The notes beneath the pieces were generated by a model. It was not told where the DNA came from, searched no databases, and saw nothing but the letters and a program-made list of their open reading frames with translations. Made by a program: the position numbers and the translations under genes. From assembly GCA_024741835.1 (NCBI GenBank), contig JAENRP010000010.1, positions 124,001 to 188,000 of the forward strand: a DNA stretch of 64,000 nucleotides, in the 5' to 3' direction. This document shows, one piece after another, positions 21,691 through 32,239 of the stretch; positions within the stretch are counted from its first letter, which is position 1, and each line of letters starts with the position of its first letter. This stretch comes from Diplocarpon mali. Taxonomy: Eukaryota > Ascomycota > Leotiomycetes > Helotiales > Drepanopezizaceae.

Positions 21691-23518
21691 TTATCTCGAC
21701 TTGATTTTTTTTACCTCCCTCCGCTGGAAATCCAACAACCCACTCTGCCCAACCAGCGTCACGAAGCACCACAGATAGCATATCCCGAACCCTGCAGCCC
21801 CCACGCCAACATTCAGAACAACCCATAGATCTGGTTTGCCTGCAGGTGGGAGTAGGATCGCTTCTGTGACATGCCACCCGGCCATCGCGATGTAGAAGAT
21901 GATATGGACAGACGCGGTTGCGAAGCCTGCGAACGTGGCTTGGCCGTCTTGCTGATACAACGCGAGAGAGGTCGGTGGGAGGCCGAGGAGGTAGGCCCAC
22001 AGCAGCGAGAGAACGAAATACGGGATTCGCAGCTCGACACGTTGGAGGAGCGGGAACATCGTCCACACCCCGAGCAAGTTTGCGAAGCCAACCCACGCGC
22101 GGGTGCTTTTGCTTAGCCCGTCTTTACCGGCAAGTAGAAGGGTCATGGGCATCAGTGGTAGGAGCACACTCTTCTCGTGAACCTGGAAGCTAAATAGAAA
22201 GAATGCCCATGCCGTCGTTGACAGTGCCAATGGCAGAAGCTCCTTTTTCGGCTTGGCGAATATAACGAAGCAAGGTGGAGTGATGGCTGCCAGTGTGAGG
22301 AGTAATGATGCTTGCTGAAGTTGCTCTGACGGGTATTGCTTCAGCTTGATCATGACGTTCAGAGCGCACCAGAAATTGGCCACCTTGTCTTCGAAAAGGC
22401 CTCGAGCGAAAGGAAAGACGCGATGAATCATTTGCGCCAGTTGCTGAATGATGGGATAGTACCAGGCTTTGTGATTAACCAGATACGAGTATTCACTGAA
22501 TATCGGCAATGGAGCAAAGTGACCAAAGAGACTAGGTCGAGCATCAATGCCCCGGTGGACATCATATAGTGTCCCCAAGACCAAAGGGAGGAGAAGTACG
22601 GCAAAAGATACCAGGGTAACAAAAGCTATGCTTAAGAATCGAGGGATGTTAATCCGGGGAAAGATACACACCCCTAGAAGATATGCAAACATAGCTGGTG
22701 CATAATATAATGCCATCTGCTTAAAGCCCAGTGCCAGTACGAAGAAGACACAGCTCCACATATACCTCCCCGCTAACACGCTCGACATGCTAGCCAGGAC
22801 CAGTCCAAGCATCACGGTGTTATACTGAAAGTGGATATGATCGATCAATATCGTCCCGGGTTGCATCAAGATCGCAGTCAGTGCAATTGAAGCGTTCCAT
22901 GAATTGATCCCCTTGAGCTTGGTGAGCCTGCGAACAAAAATGACAGCAGCCGGTATGTAGATCAGGAACTCGGAGAAGATGACCGTAGCTCGCATGAATA
23001 TCTTCAAGAAAGGATCCTCAAGTCCTCGAGAAGAATGTAGGTCGAACCAAGAGCGGTCGATCAGTCCTCCAAGCTTCCCCAGCAGCCAGCTGTGGTATGC
23101 GGTCAAAGGAGGATAGTCCAACCCCCACCACTCGAGGTCGTGGAAGTACCACTGCGACACGGGCAATTGCGTGGTGATCTCCATCCAATGTCTCTGGGCC
23201 TCGTAGTCGCCGTACATAGGGGGGTTCTGGAATCCTGGATATGGTCAGGCCTGCATCAGCCATAGCTTCTGGCCACGTACCTGAATATCCCCAGAGCCCA
23301 GCAGCCCATCTGAAGAGTGCCGCGACCATAAATATCAGCGGCAGAGTCTCCCATTGCGAGACAGACCTTCGCGCGGGCCAGAGGAATGCTTCGAGGGGGT
23401 AGGATGGGCTGCTGCTGCTTTTTCGTCCGCCCGCAGCTGAGGGCGCGGTAGAGGGCTCGCTGCCACTGCTCGACTTGTTGACCTTCCGTCTCGGTTTGTG
23501 AGGCGGAAGTCCTGCCAT
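21691..23518 (-). CDS. ALG6: Dolichyl-P-Glc:Man9GlcNAc2-PP-dolichol alpha-1,3-glucosyltransferase
   Basis: Exons 23518-23281 and 23234-21691 give 593 residues, the usual size for fungal Alg6. The intron is 46 bp (GTACGT donor) and restores GYSGFQNPPMYGDYEAQRHW across the junction. The start is the ATG at 23518; a frame opening at 23524 begins with GTG. After a Ser-rich cytosolic tail and first helix comes the luminal loop with the conserved acidic MYGDYEAQRHW motif, then WWGLDYPPLTAYHSWLLG. About eleven further hydrophobic helices follow, including HFQYNTVMLGL and QVHEKSVLLPLMP. The protein ends with a basic KKIKSR tail, compatible with ER retention. It adds the first glucose to the lipid-linked N-glycan precursor in the ER. 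The HEKSVL and PPLTAY motifs are shared with Alg8, but the GDYEAQRHW context fits Alg6. Confidence 0.95.
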
Positions 23519-24256
23519 TGTCACCTTGAGATATCAGCCGAGTGGAAGATGAGGTGCATTGCTTGGTAGTGATATTGTGAGAGCGTCAGTAACGATGTTG
23601 CCAGACGCCAGAATTGAAGCCCGGGACATGCGGGATGACGCGCCGGTGCTAGAATTTTAGCGAAGACCCTGACAGTAGAAGTGTGAGAACGAACGCATGC
23701 ATCTTTTCTAAACGTCAAACTCTGTTATTACACGCCACCATAGTTAATGTCTTGCTATTGTTTTCTTGTCTCGTGACTTCGTTCATATTTGCCAAAGAAT
23801 TGAGCAAGCTTGCAGTAGGTCAAGTTTTCATGCGATACCAGAAGAGCAGCAGAAGCTGGGCTGGCTTGTCACAACTCCGTATAAACAATGGTCAACTTGT
23901 TTGGAAATTCATTTGCTACAAATTTTCCGATACATCGTCTCAAGCTAAAGAATGCTTAGGTGCATCGTGGCTTCACCAATGTGTACAGTGTACAGTGTAG
24001 CACAAGGCGAATGAGCGTGGAAGGATAACAAGGCCAGTCGATTGGTATGCCCAGCGTACCTCCAGAAGAGTTGAATTCTGGAACTATACGATCCAATATA
24101 CAAACCTCTCTATCTGAGCCAGGCCTCCTTCATACTCTGAACCCGAGCTCGCGTTCCAGGTCTACTCGTCTAAGTCATCAAGTCTGCGGATTTCTGACGC
24201 AACACTTTCCCCTCTATAATTCTGGATGGGACATTGTCTTGCGTCCAGAGCTAGTT

Positions 24257-24361
24257 GAGTGAGTAGTTCTGGCCTTACAGAACTACTTACTCATCTGTGA
24301 TACTTCGATTTAATTAGAAACCTGACGAAGTTATCGGCCTCTAATAATTATAGATGAGTAA
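24257..24361. repeat. Palindromic cluster (hairpin plus short terminal inverted repeat)
   Basis: gagtgagtagttctg at 24257-24271 pairs with cagaactacttactc at 24278-24292 (one mismatch, six-base loop). ttactcatct at 24287-24296 is repeated in inverted form as agatgagtaa at 24352-24361, enclosing about 55 AT-rich bases. It could be a tiny MITE relic or a transcript hairpin. Confidence 0.6.
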
Positions 24362-25129
24362 TACGTTGGGATAACCATATGCTTCAGGGAGCGTGGACGC
24401 GAGTTCGTATTTGTGCAACCAATATCTCGGTTTTTAGACCTTTGATGTAGAAAAAAACCTACCCAACAAACCTTGCTATCCTCTTGGCCACTGCTTCAGC
24501 ACTAGATTGCGAAATCGGTATATAGTGGTTCTACAGAAATTGAGCAGGTGCGGTAAAACTCATGATCAAACTCCGTCCAAGCAAATATCCAGACAAGTCG
24601 ATTGTGTATAGAAAATCTACCATGCGGATGCTGAAAAAATGCAGAGTATCGTAATTGGAAAAAAAAGTAAGCATTATAAGAAAGAAGGCAGGACCACAGC
24701 AAGTATCACCATCATCCCTCTGCTGAGATTCTTCTCCAGCCTCGCCCTCTTGTCACGTAATCTCATCGTGATCCTCTTGAGGCTGGGGACTGTATTCAGC
24801 TTCGTGGCCGACTTCATATCTTCCTGGTTTTTAAACTCGCGCCCGTCTTCCCTCGACTCCTCTAGTATAGTCTGAAAGTCACTCATGAGAGCTTACGACC
24901 CAGTCCTCACAGATGTAATCCCAGGAGTGTAGAACAACGATAAAGCTTTGAATTTGAGATTCTGTGACCTTCGTAGCTTCGAAACAGCAAGACAGCAAGC
25001 CGCAATACTGACTTTCACGTCTTCGAGAGCCTTAGTTATTTCTGGGACGAGGAATCCAGCAAGAGCAGCAATTATGGCAGTGTTGCTGCACTTGCAAGTC
25101 ATGATGAGCTTGTGTTGCGGTCGAGGGGG

Positions 25130-25229
25130 NNNNNNNNNNNNNNNNNNNNNNNNNNNNNNNNNNNNNNNNNNNNNNNNNNNNNNNNNNNNNNNNNNNNNNN
25201 NNNNNNNNNNNNNNNNNNNNNNNNNNNNN
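25130..25229. other. Assembly gap (100 N)
   Basis: Exactly 100 Ns, the conventional filler for a gap of unknown size. Sequence of unknown length may be missing just downstream of the NUDIX gene. Confidence 0.99.
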
Positions 25230-25596
25230 GTGGGGGTGTGTTTTTCATATGTGCCAATCGAGATCTTAGCTGAGATGGTGTACGCTCAAGAGTCAGCTTT
25301 TGATGACTTTGTTGACATAGGAACTTCACTGGGTCGGCTCGGCACCCTACTTATGCCTTCCCCAGGCATTAAGTGTCTCAGCAGAAATCTCAAGAGTTCG
25401 GAGTATGGCTGCGTCAGTGGATGAATGCAAATGAGCTTCGCCAGGTAGCGTGTTTTGCTTGTAAGCTCTACCCAAAGCTGTCGAGACCAGTACATAGGGG
25501 TCCTTGGTATGCATTCACTAGGGACTCTGTCTGTCACAAGACCTCGCAGGAGGACCAAAAGTCAACGCGTGTGACGACCTGTCGCCGTCAGCGGGT

Positions 25597-26222
25597 TTAG
25601 TCCGCAGCTACCTGATCTTCGGTCACGGTGTTAGGGTTCGTCATCACCCTCCACAACCCCATCTCAAGGTTTGGGACATGAGGGTAATCTGACAGGGCTT
25701 CTTTCGCAACAAATTCGTATTTGCTGTGTTCAGGCCCGATTTGGATGCTTCTGGCGCCCTCTTTTATCTGCCATAAGAATGGATGAATGATCCATTCTGT
25801 TCCGAGTTCTCCATCGACGAGATTATAAGGAGTGCCGCTTTTAAGAAGTGTGATATCGGAGTCTTGGAGTTTCGTTTCCTCCAGTATCTCGCGTTTTGCG
25901 GCTTCGAGGGAGTTTGCATCTGTGGGCTCGATGGACCCGGAACATACTGCCCACTTATCACTACCACGTAAGTGTCAGGGAAGTTCTTGTTTCTCGGTAT
26001 ATTTTAAGGGCTGAGGGAGTAAAAACAAAAATCTGCTGACGGGTATGTAGAAAGGTCTTTGCTCCGTTTAAATAGCGCGAATTTTAAACCCGGTTCGGAA
26101 TCGGACGGCGGGCTGCAAATGAAAGAGGAAACAACTGCTCGCTGGCGAACATTTGATGCATGGCGTACAAAAGTGAGAAAAGGATTGGCGATCCGTGCAA
26201 GCCGGACTGTAGGTCTGGTCAT
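25597..26222 (-). CDS. NUDIX hydrolase-domain protein (possibly truncated relative to NUDIX-eIF2B-like proteins)
   Basis: Exons 26222-26041 and 25960-25597 give 181 residues. The second exon has no ATG, so it is easy to miss. Exon 1 ends SKDLSTYP and exon 2 resumes DKWAVCSGSIEP. The joined text then gives EAAKREILEETKL, a NUDIX-box helix with the catalytic Glu pair, one residue longer in its first part than the classical spacing. EWIIHPFLWQIK and IGPEHSKYEF follow, as in the NUDIX half of fungal proteins that fuse NUDIX to an eIF2B-alpha-like domain. No eIF2B-like region is seen before the N gap at 25229. The stop at 25597 may be real, or a GTAGCT donor just before it may lead to exons lost in the gap. 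The donor GTCAGC is weak; the 80-bp intron has a CTGAC branch site. Likely substrates are nucleoside diphosphate derivatives, not specified by sequence. Confidence 0.75.
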
Positions 26223-26725
26223 GATCGTTGAGCAAGCGGCTGAAGAGATGTCTAATCTGGCGATGCCGTCGATGTTTGGTCAGCATCTCCCTCCCGAGAT
26301 TTGACGCTGGGGGAAATACGTAGTAGCCTCGCTTACCTATCTTGTATCCTGTCACGTGCCGAGACATATTTTTATCTCTCGTTTCTTTTGAGCTAGAGGT
26401 TGGCTCAGAGAGCAACGTGGTGACCTTTGACCTATGAAATAATTGACCAAACAACCGGCATCAAGCCGCCTCGGACGTATCTGGTAACTGGAGCCGCAGG
26501 ACCCGTATGCTGTAGGCAATGGGCCGTTGTCTGCCTATGGCTAAAGAAGGGTGAAGTTAACAGGCATGCTGCACATGCAAACTCCGCCGAAGTGACTTCC
26601 AAGTGCTGAGATTGTTACTGAACAGTCTGCCTGTACTTTGCATTCCATACCCTGAACCATGCTCCCAACGCTAAGATACACAAAAACACCAAGTCCAAAT
26701 CAAACAAGCTCATACCAAACAAATT
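26223..26725. other. Intergenic between borealin 3' end and NUDIX start
   Basis: About 500 bp between two leftward genes. It should hold the terminator of the borealin gene and the promoter of the NUDIX gene. Other-frame readings of this stretch have no domain. Confidence 0.5.
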
Positions 26726-27899
26726 CTAGTTCCTCTTTCTCAAAGTCCTCCCACCAGTTGGCGCAGCAGCTGGAGCTTTACCAGTAGCGGGCGTTTTCTT
26801 CCCCATTCCCTTCAAAGTACTCATAACGGTCTTCTTCCCCGGCACCTTTTTGACTGGCGCAGGAACAGCAGCTGGCTTCCGTACAACCGTTGTATTGCTA
26901 CCGTCACTACCGTCACTACCTCTCCCCCGTCTTGCTCTAGGCGCCGGTATTGAAGCTTGGGCCGGAATAACTTTCTTTCCCCTCCCAGTCCCAATAGCAG
27001 GTTTCTCAATCGTAACTTTGCGAAATGTTCCGCGGCCTGACTTGGCCTTCTCAACCATGCTCGTCAAGATACTGGCCGCGCCTCCGACGGTGACGGGAAC
27101 AGTGTGTTTCAACTGGGAGATGGGCGGCGCGAGGAAGGACTTTGAGGGTGATGCTGGACGAATAGGAGATCGGAGAAGGGTGCGCGAGTTCGCTGAACGC
27201 GGGGAGAGGACTTGCGAAGTAACGATTTTGGAGGCTGTGCGCGCGGGTGGGAGTGGAGGGCCGCGGATGCGCTTTGTTGGATTGCTAATGTCTTCATTTT
27301 CTTTGTCGAGGGTAATGTCGTTGCTGTGTCTATTAGCATCGCTCTTCTACTTGTGAATAGGAAAACATACCTGGGGCGTTTTGGAGCTCGTTGTGGGGAC
27401 GGACTGACGCCGGGAACGCTTCGTTCGGCTTGGACGAGGTATTTACGTGGGGATATGATCTTAGACGGCGTTGCTACTGACTTGGAGCTCTCGCTGTATT
27501 TGGTATATAGATCTCCCATCTTCGCGCGCCGCAGGGCCATAGGGATGCGGTTGACTCTGATTTCGATGCGCGCCTTCAATCCCTGGGCTTGGAGGTTGTA
27601 CTGTGCGCGAAGTTTTCTTGCGCGTTCCGTAACTGTGCCGTGACGTTAGCAGAATCCTAAATAACTAGTAGCTGCGCGCGCGTACTCTCGAGTTGTAGAT
27701 TGTCGATTAATGCCTGCTTCTGGGCCATCGTGATTCCCATCTTCCGAGTCTGTTTCTTGATCGGGCTTCCGTTCGTAGGTGTTCTTGTCGGACTGCGCAT
27801 CTTCGTAGGGATCGTCTGAGGCGGAGCTGGGAAGATCTGGATGTCAACAGAGCTTATTGATTCCATAGACTTGGGCTTTTTTGAGCGCGTCGGGGCCAT
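26726..27899 (-). CDS. NBL1: Borealin N-terminal domain protein, chromosomal passenger complex
   Basis: Exons 27899-27686, 27632-27371 and 27323-26726 give 357 residues. Introns are 53 and 47 bp with GTACGC and GTATGT donors. Residues 60-115 hold the conserved Nbl1/Borealin helix: QKQALIDNLQLEITERARKL, then IEIRVNRIPMALRRAKMGDL across the first intron. This helix packs with survivin (Bir1) and INCENP (Sli15) to bring Aurora kinase to centromeres. The rest is disordered and basic (many Pro, Ser, Lys, Arg), with SPRK, SPTR and SPSP sites that could be phosphorylated by Cdk. It ends RTLRKRN. Yeast Nbl1 is only about 73 residues, so this is the long filamentous-fungal form. The second acceptor could lie at 27323 or six bases upstream, both in frame. 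It diverges from RPN10 with 396 bp between starts. Confidence 0.9.
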
Positions 27900-28295
27900 T
27901 TCGCGGGATTAGAGGGGGTTTCTCGGATTGGGATAGAATTTTTTTTGACGAGAGATGACCGGACGAGTACAACAAGGCCTATTTGAAGTGTTAATTGAGC
28001 GAATGCGGATGCTCGCGGAGTTGGATGTTTGGGTGATGATAGCAAGTTGTCGGGTAAACAAAGCCCAAAGAGCCGCATCGATTTCGCTTTTCCGCTAGTC
28101 TCAAATAGACGCGGAGCTACAGGGGTCCGAGACTAGGTACGCGCAGCCGTAGCTACCTTGTCCACCTGCGTCCTTAACAGCATCTTGAACAATCAAAGCG
28201 ACCCCCACTCAAACCAAACGAAGACGCCCCAACATTCATTCCGATTTCATCTTCATAATCTGGAAGAAAGCCCTTGTCAGAGGCCCAATATCGTA
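27900..28295. promoter_or_regulatory. Shared divergent promoter of NBL1 and RPN10
   Basis: There are 396 bp between the two start codons on opposite strands. I see no canonical TATA box close to either start and no copy of the yeast proteasome-associated control element (GGTGGCAAA). No frame of note lies inside. Confidence 0.7.
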
Positions 28296-29239
28296 ATGGT
28301 CCTCGAAGCAGTAATGGTAGTGGTGGACAACAGCGAAAGCTCTCGGAATGGCGACTACGCTCCCACTCGATACGAAGCACAATCTGACGCTGTGTCCCTG
28401 ATCTTCTCCGCCATCACACAAGCCAACCCCGAATCGTCGGTTGGTCTGATGAGTATGGGAGGTAAAGGGCCAGAGGTGCTCGTCACGTTAACGACGGATC
28501 ATGGCAAGATCCTGGAGGGCTTACATCGTACGAAGAGCAAAATTCGCGGGAGCAGTCATCTGGCTGTTGGTATTCAAATTGCAGGTGTAGGTCACCTCCC
28601 TTTATGAGCTGCTTAGGAGAAATTAGCTGATAAGACCAGCTCGCACTGAAGCACCGCCAAAATAAATCCCAGCGCCAACGCATTATCGTCTTCACCTGCT
28701 CCTCCATCCCCGACGACGAGAAGTCTCTGACGAAGCTCGCAAAGAAGATGAAGAAAAACAACGTCACCATTGACTTCGTTGCCTTTGGCGAGCTGGATGA
28801 CGATACCACCAAGAAGCTTACCTCTTTCAATGACAACGTCAAGGGCAGTGACGGCTCGCATATCGCCATCATCCCACCCGGACCGGGACTATTGAGCGAT
28901 CAGCTAGTCACCAGCCCAATCCTGAACGGAGACGGCATCTCGGGGGGTGGTGGCGGTGGAGAAGGTGCCAGTACAGGAGATAACTTTGAGTTTGGTGTCG
29001 ACCCTAGTATGGACCCCGAACTAGCATTGGCACTGCGCATGAGTATGGAGGAGGAGAAGGCGAGGCAGGACAAGCAGAACAAGGAGACTGCGGAGCAAGA
29101 GGCAAAGGAAAAGGCAAAGCTGGAGGGCATCAAAGAGGAAGATGAGGCGGGCGAAAAGGCGCCATTGTTGGGCGATCAGAGTGGGAAGAAAGATGGCAAG
29201 AAAGATGAAGATGATGCGGATAAAATGGATACGGCGTAG
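28296..29239 (+). CDS. RPN10: 26S proteasome regulatory subunit Rpn10, polyubiquitin receptor
   Basis: Exons 28296-28586 and 28640-29239 give 296 residues. The intron is 53 bp and phase 0. The N-terminal von Willebrand A domain (about 1-190) starts MVLEAVMVVVDNSESSRNGD and holds ESSVGLMSMGGKGPEVLVTL and LALKHRQNKSQRQRIIVFTC; it docks on the regulatory particle between base and lid. A Gly-rich linker precedes a ubiquitin-interacting motif at about 221-240 (DPELALALRMSMEEEKARQ), which binds polyubiquitin chains. The tail is acidic and Lys-rich, ending KMDTA. Length matches fungal Rpn10. It converges with TRS23, with 382 bp between the stops. Confidence 0.97.
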
Positions 29240-29621
29240 GTTGTGCATCGCGCTTCATTGAAGATGGCGTTCGAATTGTATGATTGTACCACTAGATCAC
29301 CCAAGGGTGAAGCCTTCTATCTGTGCTAGCTTTATGCTTGCTACTCGGTCCTCGCGCGGCTATGGCTGTTCTGTCTGCACACTGGGGCATTTCGCTTGTC
29401 ACCCTGTGCTTCTCAGCTCCAGATACGCCCGCCGTCGTTCAGCAAAACTAGCGAATCCTGGGGAACCAACAAGTTGTCCGCAGGCACACCCATCGTCAGC
29501 CCTCGCTGCCCACCCCAGGCATACCTCTTCTGCCAGCCACTGCCAAATAGCTTTATATCCAGACTGCAACGTCACAACATCTCAAGATTCTCTCCTAACC
29601 AGCAATCGTTCAACCCTTCGC
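29240..29621. other. Convergent 3' region of RPN10 and TRS23
   Basis: These 382 bases lie between two facing stop codons. They probably contain both polyadenylation regions. No other gene is seen. Confidence 0.6.
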
Positions 29622-30211
29622 TCACCTCGAATTAATCCCCCTCACGTACGCCAGCACCCTCCTCTCCCACGCCTCGCACCTCACGGGCATCTCCAGTTGG
29701 TAGAAAGGATTCTTCATCACATAGTCCGCGTAGAGTCTGTATACATCGGCGAGCACTTTGTCGGTGTTCGGCTGCTGTGGCTCGGTGAACAGCAGGAACT
29801 TGGTCCCGGTCAGCGTCTGGAAGCACTGCAACCGGAAGTTCTCTGTCTCGAGCACCTCGATACCGGACGGCGGATCAGGACGCGTATCGGCAGCCAGGTT
29901 AGGATTTGGGGGGAGGGAGAGGGGGTAAAGACGGGTTGTTATGGCGTGGATTCTGGGTAGCAGTTAAATTATTGTTTATGAGAAGGAAGAGGGGAGGGGG
30001 AAAGGGAGAGGGAAAGGCGAGGTACCCGTGAAATGTACCGGCGAGCACGAGATAATCGTTTATATTGAGTTTGTTAAGACCCTCTGCGAAGTCGCGCTGA
30101 TAGATCAGGCCGCCGGCTTTGTTGATGATCATTAGAGCGTAGACAACCCTGCATTAGCTATCAGTATATGCATTGCATTTGCCTTTAATAGATGTGGCAA
30201 GGCGATTACAT
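29622..30211 (-). CDS. TRS23: TRAPP complex subunit Trs23/TRAPPC4 (sybindin family)
   Basis: Exons 30211-30210 (the first two bases of the start codon), 30148-30026 and 29952-29622 give 151 residues. The initiator ATG is split by a 61-bp intron: AT lies before GTAATC and the G after TGCAG. The result is MVVYALMIINKAGGLIYQRD, which matches the family from its first residue. The second intron is 73 bp and rejoins GTFHGIHAITTRL. Conserved longin-fold text follows: SGIEVLETENFRLQCFQTL, TGTKFLLFTEP and ADYVMKNPFYQLEMPVRCE. Trs23 helps form the Rab1/Ypt1 exchange site of TRAPP, for ER-Golgi and autophagy traffic. The gene is divergent from RPB4. Confidence 0.95.
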
Positions 30212-30581
30212 TTTGTTTCTGAAGCTTGAATAGCTCTCTTATGCTGGATTGAGGCTAGCGGGCTAAATTGCTAATTTTGGATCGTGTAATTGAAATGAGG
30301 GCATGGGGGACGCAATTGGCTCTAAGAGCTTGAAGTCTTGAGGCGTGAATGTGGTTTTGATACTGACAAGGCTCGGAATAGGTTCCGTGAGATCTTCAAG
30401 CGCGGCTGAGCTTGGCCGACTCGCCGCCTTGTCCTGAATCTTGTCATGCACGCGACACCCCACCAGTTCTTCAACCGCACCAACAGCACAGTATACCACT
30501 TGCTTCCCTCTCCCTCTCTCCCGACAACCAAACATCCATCTTGATCTTCATCTTCCCACATCCTCAACTCCCTTACGAAGT
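30212..30581. promoter_or_regulatory. Shared divergent promoter of TRS23 and RPB4
   Basis: 370 bp separate the two starts. The RPB4 side has a pyrimidine-rich, AC-rich leader (accagttcttcaaccgcacc and on). No TATA box is obvious. Confidence 0.65.
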
Positions 30582-31406
30582 ATGGCCCAGCCAGCCGCAA
30601 CATCGCGCTCCCGCGAACCGCCCCAAGGCGACGAAGAAGCCTCCTCGGAGCTCAAGCTCGGCGAGTTCCAGGACGTGGATGCGCTGACCCATAGCGAGGC
30701 CGCGCTCGTCATAAACGCGCTGGTGATGAAGAGACGGATGGACAAGAAGAACGTCAATGAAACTGAGTATGGCTCCTCCCTAGGTTCGCTTTCCTACTCT
30801 GGAGGGCCGAAGATATCATGCTGGGCTTGATGGAAAGCGCGGGCGTCGCTGAGTGGTGGAGATTGGAGTAACAGAAGGGAATGGTCTCATGGCGCGGATT
30901 AGAGGATTGGACTGCTAGGCCTGGGGATGTGATGCTGGGTTTCTGCAGGGTTAACGGCCTCGAGATAGGAATAGTGGCTGATGGAATGTGTGCAGGCTCC
31001 TGATGAAAACCACCGACTACCTCGACCATTTTGCGCGGTTCAAGCGGAAGGAGAATGTCGAGGCCGTAGAGCGTCTCCTGTCTGCGCACAAGGAGCTGGC
31101 GAAATTTGAGCGCGCGCAACTCGGTACGTTCGCTCCCTACCAGCATAACGACCATTCGGCCAGAAGAAGATTTGGGATGGGCGGATGTTCTAGCAGCGTG
31201 CCTTCTGCTCTCTGAGGGTTGAAAGAACAGTACAAGAAGGGTCGGCTGGGAGAGCCAATGCTGATAAACACGACACAGGCTCCCTCTGCTGCGACACCGC
31301 CGAAGAAGCAAAGACCCTGATTCCGAGTCTTACAGATAAGATCACCGATGACGAGCTGCAGGCGCTGCTGGACGAGATTACGAAGCTGATGGGGTATATG
31401 AGCTAA
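30582..31406 (+). CDS. RPB4: RNA polymerase II subunit Rpb4
   Basis: Exons 30582-30766, 30996-31123 and 31279-31406 give 146 residues. Introns are 229 and 155 bp, longer than others here. The first half reads LKLGEFQDVDALTHSEAALV. After the first junction it reads LLMKTTDYLDHFARFKRKEN, and after the second GSLCCDTAEEAKTLIPSL, ending in the HRDC-like helices. This is the Rpb4 fold, which pairs with Rpb7 as the stalk of RNA polymerase II and acts in initiation and mRNA fate. Length fits fungal Rpb4. The start at 30582 sits after an AAGT context. Confidence 0.95.
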
Positions 31407-32034
31407 AGGGTTACTGTCCACCTTCTCATCTTCTATTCGGATCATGCATGGCAAATTAGACTTAGGGAGACAACGAGTGTGGTCTTTGGGTTGCACTTCG
31501 AAATTGGCGTTGGGATTAACTGAATCGATTCGGCATGGCACGGCGCGTAAAAGAACGGATCTTTCGAGCTTTGAGCCGGCGCTGGGCATTTTCTTCCCGT
31601 TTTTCCTTCTCTTTCGCATCTCTTGTGGATGTTACGGATGTGAGCTCGCCCAGGGCAATGGGGTAAGGTGCTTGGATATGGTTCCGAGATGCTGGGCTGC
31701 TAGGTTACAGTCATGATGGAGAGAGGACGAGGGAGGATCGACCATTCCCGCGCTTTTGGCGGGAAGTAAGGAAAACATACTCTCTGGACTATGACTTCTC
31801 TTCATCTTCACAGATGGGCATGGCATATTCCACTCCCTGTCGCGATGACCTCATGACTTACCTGCTAGACAAGTAAAGCTTGCGAGAAGAAATAATCCAT
31901 CTTGTTGGCAACTGGATATACGTGCCAAGAATTAGGATCAATCGATACATGCATTTCTCGCTCTCCCGCACTTCAAGTAGTTTCAAGAACTGTCTTGTTC
32001 TTTCGCTGTTACCACGAGCGATTATTCTGTATTA
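31407..32034. other. Intergenic, no supported gene
   Basis: Downstream of RPB4. A leftward frame of 160 codons (31137-31619) overlaps RPB4 exons antisense and has no domain. Confidence 0.5.
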
Positions 32035-32239
32035 ACGCTCCGCCGGCCTTGCGAGGGCCAGTGCCGTGGAGGCCGTCCAGGTAACTCTGTATAGTATTGG
32101 TTTATCCATCTATTTTATTATCATCATTGCGCTTATTGTTATTTCGCAGCATGTCTCCTTTTCCTTTTCGCAAAAACAATACTAAAGAGCCACCCGGACG
32201 GCCTCCACGGCAGCGGCCCCCCGCGGGCCTGCGGAGCGT
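32035..32239. mobile_element. Fold-back (MITE-like) element with ~69-bp imperfect inverted arms
   Basis: The left arm 32035-32103 and right arm 32172-32239 are imperfect reverse complements around a 68-bp spacer. Perfect cores include ccgtggaggccgtcc (32061-32075) against ggacggcctccacgg (32188-32202), and the outer ends acgctccgc against gcggagcgt. The inner ends pair as agtattgg/acaatact. There is no coding capacity. No clear target-site duplication is visible beside the arms. It could be a non-autonomous DNA element or a hairpin-forming transcript unit. Confidence 0.65.

Larger units (their letters stand above)
23519..25596. other. Gene-poor region with hairpins and an assembly gap
   Basis: AT content rises here. 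A 15-bp inverted repeat forms a hairpin at 24257-24292. A 10-bp perfect inverted pair lies at 24287-24296 and 24352-24361. Ns fill 25130-25229. On the - strand, frames at 25102-24893 and 24886-24674 have helical, charged text (ALEDVKVSIAACCLAVSKLR; RLRDKRARLEKNL). This vaguely recalls the N-terminal helical domain of fungal STAND-type proteins, but the fragments are short and interrupted. Confidence 0.45.

Noticed and set aside
23519..23524. Two-codon longer N-terminus for ALG6
   Set aside because: It would start with GTG; the first ATG is at 23518.
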